Below are positions 17,024 through 25,015 of a stretch of DNA of 51,121 bases, one piece after another; positions within the stretch are counted from its first letter, which is position 1; the number at the start of each line of letters is the position of its first letter. Made by a program: the position numbers and the translations under genes. The notes below the pieces were generated by a model. It was not told where the DNA came from. It saw only the letters and a list, made by a program, of their open reading frames with translations, and searched no databases. Source of the stretch: Porphyromonadaceae bacterium UBA3318 (GTDB lineage Bacteria > Bacteroidota > Bacteroidia > Bacteroidales > Muribaculaceae); contig DESI01000023.1 in NCBI GenBank assembly GCA_002361235.1, positions 1 to 51,121 of the forward strand, written 5' to 3'.

Positions 17024-18484
17024 TTATTTCTCCGTCTTCTTCGCAGCCTTCTTGGCCGGAGCTTTCTTTGCAACAGGTTTCTTTTCAGCCGTCTTCTTGA
17101 CGGCCGGCTTGCGGCCGGGCTTCTTGGCCGGAGCCTCTACGTCAGCCTTCTCTGCCGGCACAACCTGCTCCACGGGGAGGTCTTCGCTGTCCTGGGCTGT
17201 ACGCAGCGACTTCACTTCCTTGTTGAGCGAAGCGATCTCCGACGCCTGGTTGCGGATGGTGAGCAGCAGCGAGTTCAGCTCCTCGTTGTCGATGCTCTCC
17301 GGATACTGCTCCTCTACGCGCACCAGGAAGTCGGCCAGCACATTCATGTAGTTCGTGAATGCCGAGAAGGGCGAGTCGTACGGCGAGAATGCCGCGTGGC
17401 TTGCGCCGTCAGCCATGTTCTTGGTACTCATGTAGTAGAAATGGTCGGAGCTCTGCAGATACTCCCAGTCCTGCTTCAGCTGACGGTCGGAGCAGAGGCT
17501 TACGCGCTCGGCCACGGCATACAGCTTGTTCAGGGCCTCGTTCTGCAGTTCGTTACCCTTCCATGCGGACACGTCACGTGCCTCGTCGATGTCCGAGATG
17601 GGGTATGGTACGCTCATCATGCCCACGGGCTTGAGCTGTGCAGTCACCTCGCTCGGTGTGGCGAAGCGGATGCCACGCTCTGCGGCAAACTGCGGCAGGG
17701 CCTTCATGAACATGAAGATACCGGTGTTGGCAGGCAGGAACGATCCGAACACATCCATCGAGAACCACAGGTTCACAACCTGCTCCTGGTCGGGCAGTGC
17801 GGCGATCCAGTCCATATACTTGTCGGCTGTCAGCGGATAAGCCGGCCATTCGGGATTGGCGAAGTTGCGGGCCACGTCATCGGCCAGCTTGTCGTTACTG
17901 AGCAGCAGCTTCAGATCGGGTGCCGTCTCAGCCTGATATACGTAGTTAGGCGACTTCCATCCCAGGATGTGCTTTGCACCCACGGTCACGCAGGAGTTGA
18001 AGCCCATGCGGCCCACCTCGGCTGCGATGTCGTCGTCGTAGATCAGCTCGGTGTTGGCGAACGTGGTCGGTTTCTTGCCGAACAGGTCCTGAATCATGGC
18101 GTCGTGACGCTTCACGTCGCGCATGAATTCCTCTGTATCCTCCAGGCCCGACAGCGAGTGTGCGTACGTGCCCGACAGGAACTCCACGCAGCCTGTGTCG
18201 GCCAGTGCCTTGAGCTTGTCGATCATCTCGGGCACATAGAGCTGCAGCTGCTCGATGGCCGTGCCGCTCACGCTCAGCGCGCATTTGAACGCCCCGTTCG
18301 TGCTCTTGATCATATCCAGCAGAGTGTCGCACATCGGCATATACGAATTCTCTGCCAGGCGGGTGATGATGTCGTCGTCCGAGAAATCATCGAAATAGTA
18401 GTGGTCGTTACCTATGTCGAAGAAACGGTAACGTTTCAGCCGGAACGGCTGATGTATGTGGAAATAAAAACAAACTGATTTCAT
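17024..18484 (-). CDS. Glycoside hydrolase family 57 (alpha-amylase-like) with a basic C-terminal tail
   Basis: 486-residue cytosolic enzyme with no signal peptide. The GH57 barrel shows HIHQP (9-13), probable nucleophile Glu 146 in FANTELIYDD, and probable acid/base Asp 244 in WFSMDVFG. A helical region follows (about 365-430, ending in a short coiled coil EIASLNKEVKSL). The last 35 residues are a Lys/Ala/Pro tail with PGRKP at 456-460 that resembles histone H1 tails and an AT-hook. It probably trims or rearranges intracellular alpha-1,4-glucan. ATG 18484 is chosen: the frame is open into the GT4 gene upstream, but the HIHQP motif must be near the N-terminus. It lies 8 bp after the GT4 gene. 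Confidence 0.9.
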   Translation of the reverse strand: MKSVCFYFHIHQPFRLKRYRFFDIGNDHYYFDDFSDDDIITRLAENSYMPMCDTLLDMIKSTNGAFKCALSVSGTAIEQLQLYVPEMIDKLKALADTGCVEFLSGTYAHSLSGLEDTEEFMRDVKRHDAMIQDLFGKKPTTFANTELIYDDDIAAEVGRMGFNSCVTVGAKHILGWKSPNYVYQAETAPDLKLLLSNDKLADDVARNFANPEWPAYPLTADKYMDWIAALPDQEQVVNLWFSMDVFGSFLPANTGIFMFMKALPQFAAERGIRFATPSEVTAQLKPVGMMSVPYPISDIDEARDVSAWKGNELQNEALNKLYAVAERVSLCSDRQLKQDWEYLQSSDHFYYMSTKNMADGASHAAFSPYDSPFSAFTNYMNVLADFLVRVEEQYPESIDNEELNSLLLTIRNQASEIASLNKEVKSLRTAQDSEDLPVEQVVPAEKADVEAPAKKPGRKPAVKKTAEKKPVAKKAPAKKAAKKTEK

Positions 18485-18492
18485 GTCTTTGC

Positions 18493-19752
18493 TTACTTGT
18501 TGATGACCTGGTTGTAAATATCTATTACCTTCTGGCCGGCCTTCTCCCATGTGATGCCGTGTATCTCCTCTATGCCTTTGACGCGGAGATAGTCGTGCAT
18601 GGCGGGATAGGACACCAGTGCGTGCATGGCGTCGGCCATGGCGTCGATATCCCAGTAGTCGGTCTTGATTACGTTGTTCAGGATTTCTGCGCATCCCGAC
18701 TGCTTGGATATTATGGAGGGTACGCCCATCTCCATGGCCTCAAGCGGCGAGATACCGAAAGGCTCGGACACCGACGGCATCACGTACACGTCGGAATCGG
18801 CCAGCATCTCGTACACCTGCTTGCCGCGCAGGAAGCCCGTGAAGTGGAACCTGTCGGCTATGTTGCGCTGGGCGGCCAGACGTATCATGGCGTCCATCAT
18901 GTCGCCGCTGCCGGCCATCACGAAGCGTACGTTCTTGGTTTTCTGCAGCACCTTGGCGGCTGCCTCCACGAAGTATTCCGGTCCTTTCTGCATCGTGATG
19001 CGGCCCAGGAACGTGATCACCTTGTCCTTCTTTTCATGGCGCGGCAGGTTCAGCAGGTCGTCGCTCAAAGGTATCACGGCGTTGTGCACTGTTGTCACCT
19101 TGTCGGGATTGATGCCGTATTTCTCTATGACCGTGCGTCGTGTCAGGTCAGACACCGTGATGATATGGTCGGCGTTGTTCATACCGTCCTTCTCGATGGA
19201 GAACACGGTGGGGTTCACGTTGCCTCGGCTGCGGTCGAAGTCGGTGGCGTGCACGTGAATCACCAGCGGCTTGCCGGTCACGTTCTTGGCGTGGATGCCG
19301 GCCGGATATGTCAGCCAGTCATGCGAGTGTATCACGTCGCAAGGCACCGTGCGCGCTATCACGCCGGCCACGATCGAGTAATTGTTTATCTCCTCCAGGA
19401 TGTTGTCGGGATACCGGCCCGAGAACTCGATGCAACCCAGGTCGTTGAGCCGCATATAGTTAAAGTCGGCATAGATATGGTCGCGCAGCCGGAAGTACAG
19501 CTGGGGATCCATCACTTTGCCCAGGCGGTTGACCACATAGTCATAATTCACATCGCGCCACGCCACCGGGGTGCTGTTGGCGCCTATGATGTTGGCAAAG
19601 CCCTTCTCCTCGTCGCCGTACGGCTTCGGAATCACGAACGTGATGTCCATGTTGCCGCAGTTGTGCATACCCTTGGTCAGTCCGTAGCTTGCCGTTCCCA
19701 GTCCCCCGAGAATGTGGGGAGGAAACTCCCATCCGAACATTAATGCTCTCAT
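18493..19752 (-). CDS. Glycosyltransferase family 4 (glycogen synthase-like)
   Basis: 419-residue GT-B enzyme. The N-terminal nucleotide-sugar half has FGWEFPPHILGGLGTASYGL, a glycogen-synthase-type Gly-rich start. HSHDW follows at about 144-148. The C-terminal donor domain has VTTVHNAV, FLGRITMQKGPEYFVEAA and the EPFGISPLEAMEMGVP signature with both conserved Glu residues. It sits between a glycogen debranching enzyme and a GH57 enzyme, an arrangement also found in Bacteroides, so it most likely elongates glycogen or a related intracellular alpha-glucan from an NDP-glucose donor. It starts at ATG 19752, 18 bp after the debranching enzyme, and ends 8 bp before GH57. Confidence 0.92.
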   Translation of the reverse strand: MRALMFGWEFPPHILGGLGTASYGLTKGMHNCGNMDITFVIPKPYGDEEKGFANIIGANSTPVAWRDVNYDYVVNRLGKVMDPQLYFRLRDHIYADFNYMRLNDLGCIEFSGRYPDNILEEINNYSIVAGVIARTVPCDVIHSHDWLTYPAGIHAKNVTGKPLVIHVHATDFDRSRGNVNPTVFSIEKDGMNNADHIITVSDLTRRTVIEKYGINPDKVTTVHNAVIPLSDDLLNLPRHEKKDKVITFLGRITMQKGPEYFVEAAAKVLQKTKNVRFVMAGSGDMMDAMIRLAAQRNIADRFHFTGFLRGKQVYEMLADSDVYVMPSVSEPFGISPLEAMEMGVPSIISKQSGCAEILNNVIKTDYWDIDAMADAMHALVSYPAMHDYLRVKGIEEIHGITWEKAGQKVIDIYNQVINK

Positions 19753-19770
19753 TTCTCTTATGTTTAGGGG

Positions 19771-21723
19771 TTATTTCTGTAATTTGATCATCTGGTTCAC
19801 TGTCTTGATCACGGTCAGTATGCCGCCCACGTTCTTGGCCGTCGACACGGCGCCTCGGCCGGTGTACGGCGGGTTGGCGTCATACATCTCGCTCAGCGAT
19901 CCTATACATCCGGTCGACATCTCGTCCTCGTAGCCGATCAGCATACGCTCTATGAACGAGAGGCCCGACAGGCCGAACACCTTGAAATAGGCGTCGGCGT
20001 AGAATCCGAACAGCCAGGGACGCGCCGGACCCTGATGCACGGCGTATTCACGCTCTATCGGGTTGCCGACGTATGTGGGATGGTAGTTCTGGCTCTTGGG
20101 GCTGAGCGAACGCAGTCCCTTGGGCGTCAGCAGCTCGCGTGTGCAGAAGTCGAGTACCGTCTTGCGCTGGCGACGGTTCAGCGGGCTGTATTCCAGGCCG
20201 ATGGCTATGGCCATGTTGGGACGCACCTCCAGATCGGTGTAGGTGCCGTTCACATAGTCGTACAGATAACCGTAGCCGTTCAGGAACGTGCTGACGAACG
20301 ATTCGCCGCACTTCGTGGCCAGCTCGTCGAGTTCCTTTACGTATTCCTGTTCGCCGGGTTCGTTCTCCAGCAGCGACTGCAGGAAGCGCAGGCTGTTGTA
20401 CCACAGGGCGTTGAATTCCAGGATGTATCCTGTGCGCGGGATGATGGGCTTGCCGTTGATGGAAGCCGACAGCCAGGTCACGGGCTTGTCGCGGCCTTCG
20501 CTCGACACAAGGCCGTTGTCGTTGACACGCAGGTTGGCGATGCGTCCGTTGCGGATATCCTCCACCAGTCGGCGCACCTCGTCGCCGTATTTGTCAAGAC
20601 ACTGCTTCTGGTCCGTGGCCTTACGGTAAGCCTGTATGGCCCAGATGGTCCATAACGGGATGTCGGGCAGATCGATCTCGTGGATCACGGGATCCGTCTC
20701 CTTGGTGTCGATATAATGATTCAGGGCCTTGATGAAGGAGCCCATTATCTTGTGGTAGTCATCCTCGTGGCCTACCGACAGCGTACAGCCGGGCAGCGCA
20801 ATCAGCTCGTCGCGGCACCGCACGTTGTACCACGGATAGCCGGCCATGATGTAGTCGCCGTGCTCGTTCTTCAGATAGAACTGCTTGGCGGCGTTCTTCA
20901 GACAGTTGTAGAAGCTGGTGCGGCAAGTGCGCGCCTTCAGGTCCTCGTCGTATACCGTCTCGAACTTGGCGGGATCGGTCTCGGCTGTCGAAGCCGAGAA
21001 GATGATGGGCTCTCCTTTCTTGATGGGTACCTCGAAATAACCGGGAACCCACAGGTCCTCCTTGTACGGGATGCCGCGGTCGCGGTCCTTGTAATATTCT
21101 ATTCCCTTGTACCAGTGCCCGTTATTCACCCATTTCACTTCCTTGTTGAACTGCATGTACAGTTCGGGGTATCCCTCATACAGACAGGTGGACACTCCGT
21201 TGGGAACATGGTTGATGGTCTTGTCGATGGCTGAGTTTTCCATCACCAGTGCGTTGGCGTTGCGGAACGCCAGGAAGGGACGGAACTTTAGTGTGGTGTC
21301 CGAATGCGCGTCTATAAGCGTATAGCGGATCAGTATGCGGTTCTGATGAGAGATGAACACTTTCTCCTTCGACAATATCACTCCGCCCACGCGGAACAAT
21401 ATGCTCGGAACCACCTCGCAGCTGTATTCCCTTATGTACTTGTGACCGTTCGGACTGAACGTCGTCGGTCCGTACTGGTGCAGTCCCAGGTTGAACTCGG
21501 CACCGTGCTGCACCACTGTCTCGTCGAGCGATGACAGCAGCACATGGGCCTGATCGTCCATCTCCGGTATCGGTATCACCAGCAATCCATGCTGCTTGCG
21601 TGTGTTGCATCCCACAATCGTTGTACAATGATAGGCCCCCGACCGATTCGTCCGGAGCATTTCCTTAGGAAGACTCTGCTCCAAATTTATCATCAGGTTC
21701 TTGTCAAATTTCAGATAACTCAT
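19771..21723 (-). CDS. Amylo-alpha-1,6-glucosidase (glycogen debranching enzyme, GH133)
   Basis: 650-residue two-domain enzyme that hydrolyses alpha-1,6 branch points of glycogen. The N-terminal beta-sandwich (about 1-270) opens with LPKEMLRTNRSGAYHCTTIVGCNTRKQHGLLV, here seen in pieces: NRSGAYHCTT and RKQHGLLVIP. The C-terminal alpha/alpha barrel (about 290-640) has AGYPWYNVRCRDE, NALWYNSL, the YLYDYVNG segment and the VRPNMAIAIGLEYSPL signature, and ends with HQGPARPWLFGFYADAY. It is the first gene of the glycogen unit, with a strong promoter at 21797-21828 and a leader of about 65 nt. Length is normal for bacterial members. Confidence 0.94.
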   Translation of the reverse strand: MSYLKFDKNLMINLEQSLPKEMLRTNRSGAYHCTTIVGCNTRKQHGLLVIPIPEMDDQAHVLLSSLDETVVQHGAEFNLGLHQYGPTTFSPNGHKYIREYSCEVVPSILFRVGGVILSKEKVFISHQNRILIRYTLIDAHSDTTLKFRPFLAFRNANALVMENSAIDKTINHVPNGVSTCLYEGYPELYMQFNKEVKWVNNGHWYKGIEYYKDRDRGIPYKEDLWVPGYFEVPIKKGEPIIFSASTAETDPAKFETVYDEDLKARTCRTSFYNCLKNAAKQFYLKNEHGDYIMAGYPWYNVRCRDELIALPGCTLSVGHEDDYHKIMGSFIKALNHYIDTKETDPVIHEIDLPDIPLWTIWAIQAYRKATDQKQCLDKYGDEVRRLVEDIRNGRIANLRVNDNGLVSSEGRDKPVTWLSASINGKPIIPRTGYILEFNALWYNSLRFLQSLLENEPGEQEYVKELDELATKCGESFVSTFLNGYGYLYDYVNGTYTDLEVRPNMAIAIGLEYSPLNRRQRKTVLDFCTRELLTPKGLRSLSPKSQNYHPTYVGNPIEREYAVHQGPARPWLFGFYADAYFKVFGLSGLSFIERMLIGYEDEMSTGCIGSLSEMYDANPPYTGRGAVSTAKNVGGILTVIKTVNQMIKLQK

Positions 21724-21796
21724 GAGGAATTATAAAAGTTTGGGTAAGTTTTTCAGTTCTTGTGAAGGGGTCGTTAGGCTCTCTTCTTTAATTATA

Positions 21797-21828
21797 CAAA
21801 TTTAGTCACTTTTTAATCAATTGACAAA
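21797..21828 (-). promoter_or_regulatory. Promoter of the glycogen cluster
   Basis: Minus strand TTTG (21825-21828), a 20-bp spacer, then TAAATTTG (21797-21804): an exact consensus match on both boxes. The predicted start is near 21790. Confidence 0.8.
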
Positions 21829-21910
21829 CAAATATGTTGAAAAACAACTTTTTTTGAAAGACTATTGTCCACTTTTATAATAAGTACGGCTATGTGTGCC
21901 AATATACTCA

Positions 21911-21937
21911 GAGAGCGAGCCCTTTCGGACACGCTCT
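21911..21937 (-). terminator. Hairpin after nuoN, possible end of the nuo-atp operon
   Basis: Minus strand stem GAGAGCG-T-GTCC, GAAA tetraloop, GGGC-T-CGCTCTC (21911-21937), with a single T:T mismatch. It lies 46 bp past the nuoN stop. No U run follows at once, so it may be a processed 3' end or a Rho-dependent end. Confidence 0.5.
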
Positions 21938-21982
21938 CCGTATGAATGATTCGGTCAATGATGCGACCGTTTCCGTTACGTC

Positions 21983-23443
21983 TTACTGTCCCGGACCGGG
22001 AATCAGGGCTGCGTTGTAGCAGTATTCATAGATGTAGGGTACAAGTCCGAACAGTACGATGCCGGCCACACAGATCCAAAGTGCCGCACGCTCGCCCGCA
22101 TTGCTCTTGAACGCCTCCACCTTGGCCTCGCCGGGATTGATCCAGATGGCCTTTACAACCAGCAGATAGTAGTACAGCGAGATGATGGTGTTGATCAGCG
22201 CGATGAGCACCAGAATGTACAGAGGCATCGAACCGGTGGAGGTTGCCGACGTGAAGATCAGGAACTTCGAGAAGAATCCTGCGAACGGCGGGATACCTGC
22301 CAGCGAGAACATGGCCAGTGTCATTGCGAACGACAGCCAGGGGTTGGTCTTGTGCAGTCCGTCGTAATCGTCCATGCTGACCTTACCGGTCTTGTTTTCG
22401 ATACTTGTTATCACTGCAAAGGCTCCGAGGTTGCTGACTATGTACACGAAGATGTAGTACATCATCGAACCAAGTCCCATCGTGGAGCTTGTCATGGCGC
22501 CCAGCATGATGTATCCTGCCTGCGAGATGGACGAGAAGGCCATGAATCGCTTCAGGTTCTTCTGACGGATGGCGAACAGGTTACCTACTGTAATTGTGGC
22601 TATGATCACTGCATACAGCATCCATTCCCAGCAGTCGGGATAAATCTGGCCGAATGCCTGCACAAAGATGATGAAGAATGCGAATGCCGTGGCGCCCTTG
22701 GAGATTACCGACAGATACGATGTGATGGCCGTGGGGGCACCCTGGTATACGTCGGCCGTCCAGAGGTGGAACGGAACAAGGCTCAGCTTGAAACCGATGC
22801 CGGCAATCATGAATGCCATGGCCACGATCAGCAGTCCGGACATCTTTCCGCTCGTGATGTTTGCGTATATGTCGCTGTAATAGAGCGAGCCGGAGAAAGC
22901 GTACACGAAGCTCAGGCCCATCAGCAGGATTGCCGACGAGAACACTGCTGTCAGTATATACTTTATGGCTGCCTCGTTGCTCTCGTAGTGCTTCTTGTTG
23001 AATGCCACCAGTGCTGCCAGCGGCAGTGACGCTGCCTCCAGTCCGATGACGAACAGCAGGAAGTGACGTGCCGAAATCATCAGGTACATGCCGAACAGAG
23101 TGACAAGCAGCAGCTCGTAGAACTCGCCCTTGCGGATGGCTACTTCGTCGCTCTCAACCCAGTGGGCCGACTGCAGCAGCACGATGAACACACCTATGTT
23201 CAGTATGGCCTTGATGGCCATGCTTGCGGTGTCGTTGACGTACATGCCGCCGAACACCGATACCTCGCACGACGGCAACAGCCATATCGCTATCGTCCCA
23301 AGACCGAACAACACCGTGGTCATGGGCGTCAGAAATTTCTTCGCGGAGCCGTCGCGACTGAACACGTCAGCCACAAACACCACAAGAAAAATGCCCAGTA
23401 TTATTAACTCGGGGATCATTGCCCCAAATTGAGAATATCCCAT
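21983..23443 (-). CDS. nuoN: Complex I membrane subunit N (antiporter-like)
   Basis: 486-residue polytopic subunit with about 14 membrane helices, one of the three Mrp-like proton channels of the NADH-dehydrogenase-type complex. Family features include the conserved Lys-bearing segment AAIKYILTAVFSSAILLMGLSF (seen in parts: YILTAVFSSA), SLVPFHLWTADVYQGAPTAI and the broken-helix region around FSSISQAGYIMLG. The final gene of the unit, 27 bp after nuoM. No truncation. Confidence 0.96.
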   Translation of the reverse strand: MGYSQFGAMIPELIILGIFLVVFVADVFSRDGSAKKFLTPMTTVLFGLGTIAIWLLPSCEVSVFGGMYVNDTASMAIKAILNIGVFIVLLQSAHWVESDEVAIRKGEFYELLLVTLFGMYLMISARHFLLFVIGLEAASLPLAALVAFNKKHYESNEAAIKYILTAVFSSAILLMGLSFVYAFSGSLYYSDIYANITSGKMSGLLIVAMAFMIAGIGFKLSLVPFHLWTADVYQGAPTAITSYLSVISKGATAFAFFIIFVQAFGQIYPDCWEWMLYAVIIATITVGNLFAIRQKNLKRFMAFSSISQAGYIMLGAMTSSTMGLGSMMYYIFVYIVSNLGAFAVITSIENKTGKVSMDDYDGLHKTNPWLSFAMTLAMFSLAGIPPFAGFFSKFLIFTSATSTGSMPLYILVLIALINTIISLYYYLLVVKAIWINPGEAKVEAFKSNAGERAALWICVAGIVLFGLVPYIYEYCYNAALIPGPGQ

Positions 23444-23470
23444 TTTTTCGTTTCTTGTTGTTCTAATTGA

Positions 23471-24988
23471 TTAGATAGCCATCGCCAATGCGTCGACGAT
23501 TGGTTTGAAGCTATGCTGTATTGTCTCGCTAAGCCAGTTGGGGAAGAATCCGATACCGGCCAGACACGCTATCAGGGTCACTGTCGACAGGCGCTCCCAC
23601 CATGTCGCGTCGGTCAGACTGAGATGATGCTCGTCCTGAACCGGTCCGAGGATCAGCTTGCCCACCACGCGCAGGATGTAGACCGCGGTAATCACGATCG
23701 AGGTCGTGGCGGCAATCACGAAGATGCGGTGGAACATGTCGGCGTGCTCGAACGATCCGAAGAAGATGGTCATCTCGGCCACGAAGCCCGACATACCGGG
23801 AAGTCCTAAGGATGCGAAACCGGCAATCATGTAGCATACGCCAAGGTAAGGCATTATCTTCATCAGGCCGCCCATCTGGCGGATGTCACGTGTATGCGTA
23901 CGTCCGTATATCATACCGATAAGAGCAAAGAACAGGGCCGTCATCAGACCGTGGCTCAGCATCTGAAGTATCGCGCCGGTCATTGCCGTGGTGTTGAGCA
24001 TCAGCAGTGCGAACAGCACCATGCCGCAGTGCGACACCGACGAATAGGCGTTGATGTATTTGAGGTCGGTCTGGACGCAAGCCGAGAAGGCTCCGTACAC
24101 GATGCTGATACCGGTCAGGATAATGAATATCCAGGCCAGCTCGTTGGCGGCGTGAGGCAGCAGGAAGATGGCGATGCGGAAGCATCCGTATCCTCCCAGC
24201 TTCATCAGTACGCCGGCGTGGAGCATAGACACTGCCGTCGGGGCACATGCGTGACCGTCGGGGCTCCATGTGTGGAACGGGAACATGGCGCCGAGCACGC
24301 CGAAGCCTACGAACGTGAATATGAACAGCAGGTTCTGCCAGCCATGGTCGATGTTATTGTAATGCGAGATATCAAGAATGTTCCATGTGTGGGTCATTCC
24401 TTCGGGAGTGCCGTGCCAGTAGATTCCGAGCAGACCGAGCATCAGGAAGGCCGAGCCTCCCATCAGCATCAGCGTCAGCTTCATGGCCGAGTATTCCTTG
24501 CGTCCCGTACCCCATACGCCGATCAGCAGGTACATCGGAATCAGAGCCACCTCGTAGAACATGAACATCGTGAACATGTCGATCGAGATGAAGAATCCGT
24601 ACACACCCGTAGACAGCAGCGAGTACCACAGGAAGAAGTTCTTGGGAAGCGGGTTGATCTTCCACGAAGCGAAAGTGCCCGCAAACACTATTATAGAGGT
24701 AAGCAGCAGCATCAGGACGGAGATGCCGTCCACACCCACTGCCAGGTGAATGTTCAGTGGCTTATACCACATCCATGAATCCATCCACAGCATTTCGGCC
24801 TGATTGCCGGCTGCCCGCTGTGCGAGGAAGTCGCACACCAGCCAGATGCTCATGCCCAGCAACACCGTGGAGCAGGTTACCATAACCCCGCGGATCGCCT
24901 TCATGTTGTTCTGACCGCACAACGCGAGTCCGGCCAGCATCAGGATCGGCACTACTACGAACCAGATTAAGATATTTCCGAAAAACAT
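23471..24988 (-). CDS. nuoM: Complex I membrane subunit M (antiporter-like)
   Basis: 505-residue proton-channel subunit. Hallmarks are FYEVALIPMYLLIGVWG with the key Glu of helix 5, FPFHTWSPDGHACAPTAVSMLHAGVLMKLGGYG (core FHTWSPDGH) and the YSSVSHCGMVLFAL broken helix. The usual PDAHxEAPT motif reads PDGHACAPT here, a small variant. It lies between nuoL and nuoN with spacers of 27 bp each and is probably translated from the same mRNA. Confidence 0.96.
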   Translation of the reverse strand: MFFGNILIWFVVVPILMLAGLALCGQNNMKAIRGVMVTCSTVLLGMSIWLVCDFLAQRAAGNQAEMLWMDSWMWYKPLNIHLAVGVDGISVLMLLLTSIIVFAGTFASWKINPLPKNFFLWYSLLSTGVYGFFISIDMFTMFMFYEVALIPMYLLIGVWGTGRKEYSAMKLTLMLMGGSAFLMLGLLGIYWHGTPEGMTHTWNILDISHYNNIDHGWQNLLFIFTFVGFGVLGAMFPFHTWSPDGHACAPTAVSMLHAGVLMKLGGYGCFRIAIFLLPHAANELAWIFIILTGISIVYGAFSACVQTDLKYINAYSSVSHCGMVLFALLMLNTTAMTGAILQMLSHGLMTALFFALIGMIYGRTHTRDIRQMGGLMKIMPYLGVCYMIAGFASLGLPGMSGFVAEMTIFFGSFEHADMFHRIFVIAATTSIVITAVYILRVVGKLILGPVQDEHHLSLTDATWWERLSTVTLIACLAGIGFFPNWLSETIQHSFKPIVDALAMAI

Positions 24989-25015
24989 AATCTTTGTATT
25001 GTTGTTATTGAGGGG

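Noticed and set aside
18485..18694. Upstream extension of the GH57 reading frame by 70 residues
   Set aside because: It overlaps the end of the GT4 gene and would put the N-terminal HIHQP motif far from the start; ATG 18484 fits the family.
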